Origin: Epilithonimonas mollis
Lineage (GTDB): Bacteria; Bacteroidota; Bacteroidia; Flavobacteriales; Weeksellaceae
Direction of reading: 5' to 3'
DNA length: 64,000 nt
Assembly: GCF_900142325.1 (NCBI RefSeq)
Contig: NZ_FRAM01000002.1
Location: 124,001-188,000, forward strand
Below, in pieces: positions 63,814 to 64,000 of the stretch (positions are counted from its first letter, which is position 1; every line of letters begins with the position of its first letter). The notes under the pieces were generated by a model. It saw only the letters and a program-made list of their open reading frames with translations, searched no databases and was not told where the DNA came from. The translations under genes were made by a program, and so were the position numbers.

Positions 63814-64000
63814 ATGAAAATAGGAAATATAGGAATAAAAAATCCTGCAGATATTGGTATCTCTGATATAGATGTTTATGGAACTAATGAAAAAAAATAT
63901 GAAGCATTTGAAAGAACAGAAAAGGTAAAACTACGCATAGGCGTTTTCTTTGACGGCACAGGTAATAATAAGTTTAATTCTGATAGTGTTTACTACAATA
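63814..64000 (+). CDS. DUF2235 (Tle1-like) phospholipase, N-terminal part
   Basis: The gene runs off the window; 62 codons are visible from the ATG at 63814. After about 40 residues it reads LRIGVFFDGTGNN, the oxyanion/entry motif of DUF2235 alpha/beta hydrolases, a family that includes the type VI lipase effectors Tle1. There is no signal peptide. It would, if complete, be a second lipid-hydrolysing effector in the cluster next to the patatin. It has its own transcription start after a terminator. Confidence 0.75.
   Translation, partial: MKIGNIGIKNPADIGISDIDVYGTNEKKYEAFERTEKVKLRIGVFFDGTGNNKFNSDSVYYN

Overview
The window looks like chromosomal DNA from a flavobacterium of the Weeksellaceae (Chryseobacterium/Epilithonimonas type). 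The support is: AT-rich intergenic DNA, TAnnTTTG -7 promoter boxes, weak Shine-Dalgarno sites, type IX secretion (T9SS) sorting tails, a SprE/PorW-like T9SS lipoprotein, GLPGLI and DUF3078 proteins, and many TonB-dependent receptors with carboxypeptidase-regulatory-like N-domains. No tRNA, rRNA, insertion sequence or CRISPR array was seen.

From 1 to 58 kb the gene content is mostly housekeeping. 0-6 kb: end of psd, a secreted alpha/beta hydrolase, DoxX, a secreted peptidylarginine-deiminase-like enzyme and lon. 6-8.4 kb: a 22-bp-period palindrome array, sufS, a repeat plus structured-RNA region, and sod. 8.4-12.3 kb: a tight operon mutL-rhomboid-EEP family-lipoprotein. 12.4-16.5 kb: acyltransferase, MiaE, DUF502 and tryptophanase. 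16.6-24.1 kb: SprE-like lipoprotein, maf, kdsC-like phosphatase, GLPGLI protein and a large TonB receptor. 24.3-31.8 kb: JmjC-like protein, gdhA, dprA, a second rhomboid, DUF3078, msrA and a ROK kinase. 31.8-37.9 kb: an iron-uptake-like block of two TonB receptors around a PepSY membrane protein. 38-48.3 kb: secA, a DUF2795 protein, a sugar epimerase, a T9SS cargo protein, DUF2797, an AsmA-like protein and several small envelope proteins. 48.4-54.3 kb: mfd, two envelope proteins and pth. 54.6-58.1 kb: two beta-carbonic anhydrases around a SulP anion transporter.

From 58.2 kb to the end the character changes. There is a signal-less M15 peptidoglycan peptidase, a patatin-like phospholipase fused in frame to a tail-fibre-like C-terminus, a PKD-like protein broken by a -1 frameshift, a large coiled-coil protein broken by a T-run frameshift and lacking its start, and the beginning of a DUF2235 (Tle1-like) phospholipase. 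The M15 and patatin genes are each preceded by the same 12-bp box, GATTTTATTGCG, exactly 36 bp (start to start) before a TAnnTTTG box, so they are probably co-regulated. I read this as part of a contractile-injection, tailocin or type VI-like effector island that is partly eroded and recombined. This is the strongest candidate for an undescribed system here.

Start codons were moved downstream of the longest open frame for miaE, DUF3078, msrA, ROK, PepSY, the epimerase, the 47.9-kb lipoprotein, M15 and patatin. All family assignments come from reading motifs; no database search was possible.
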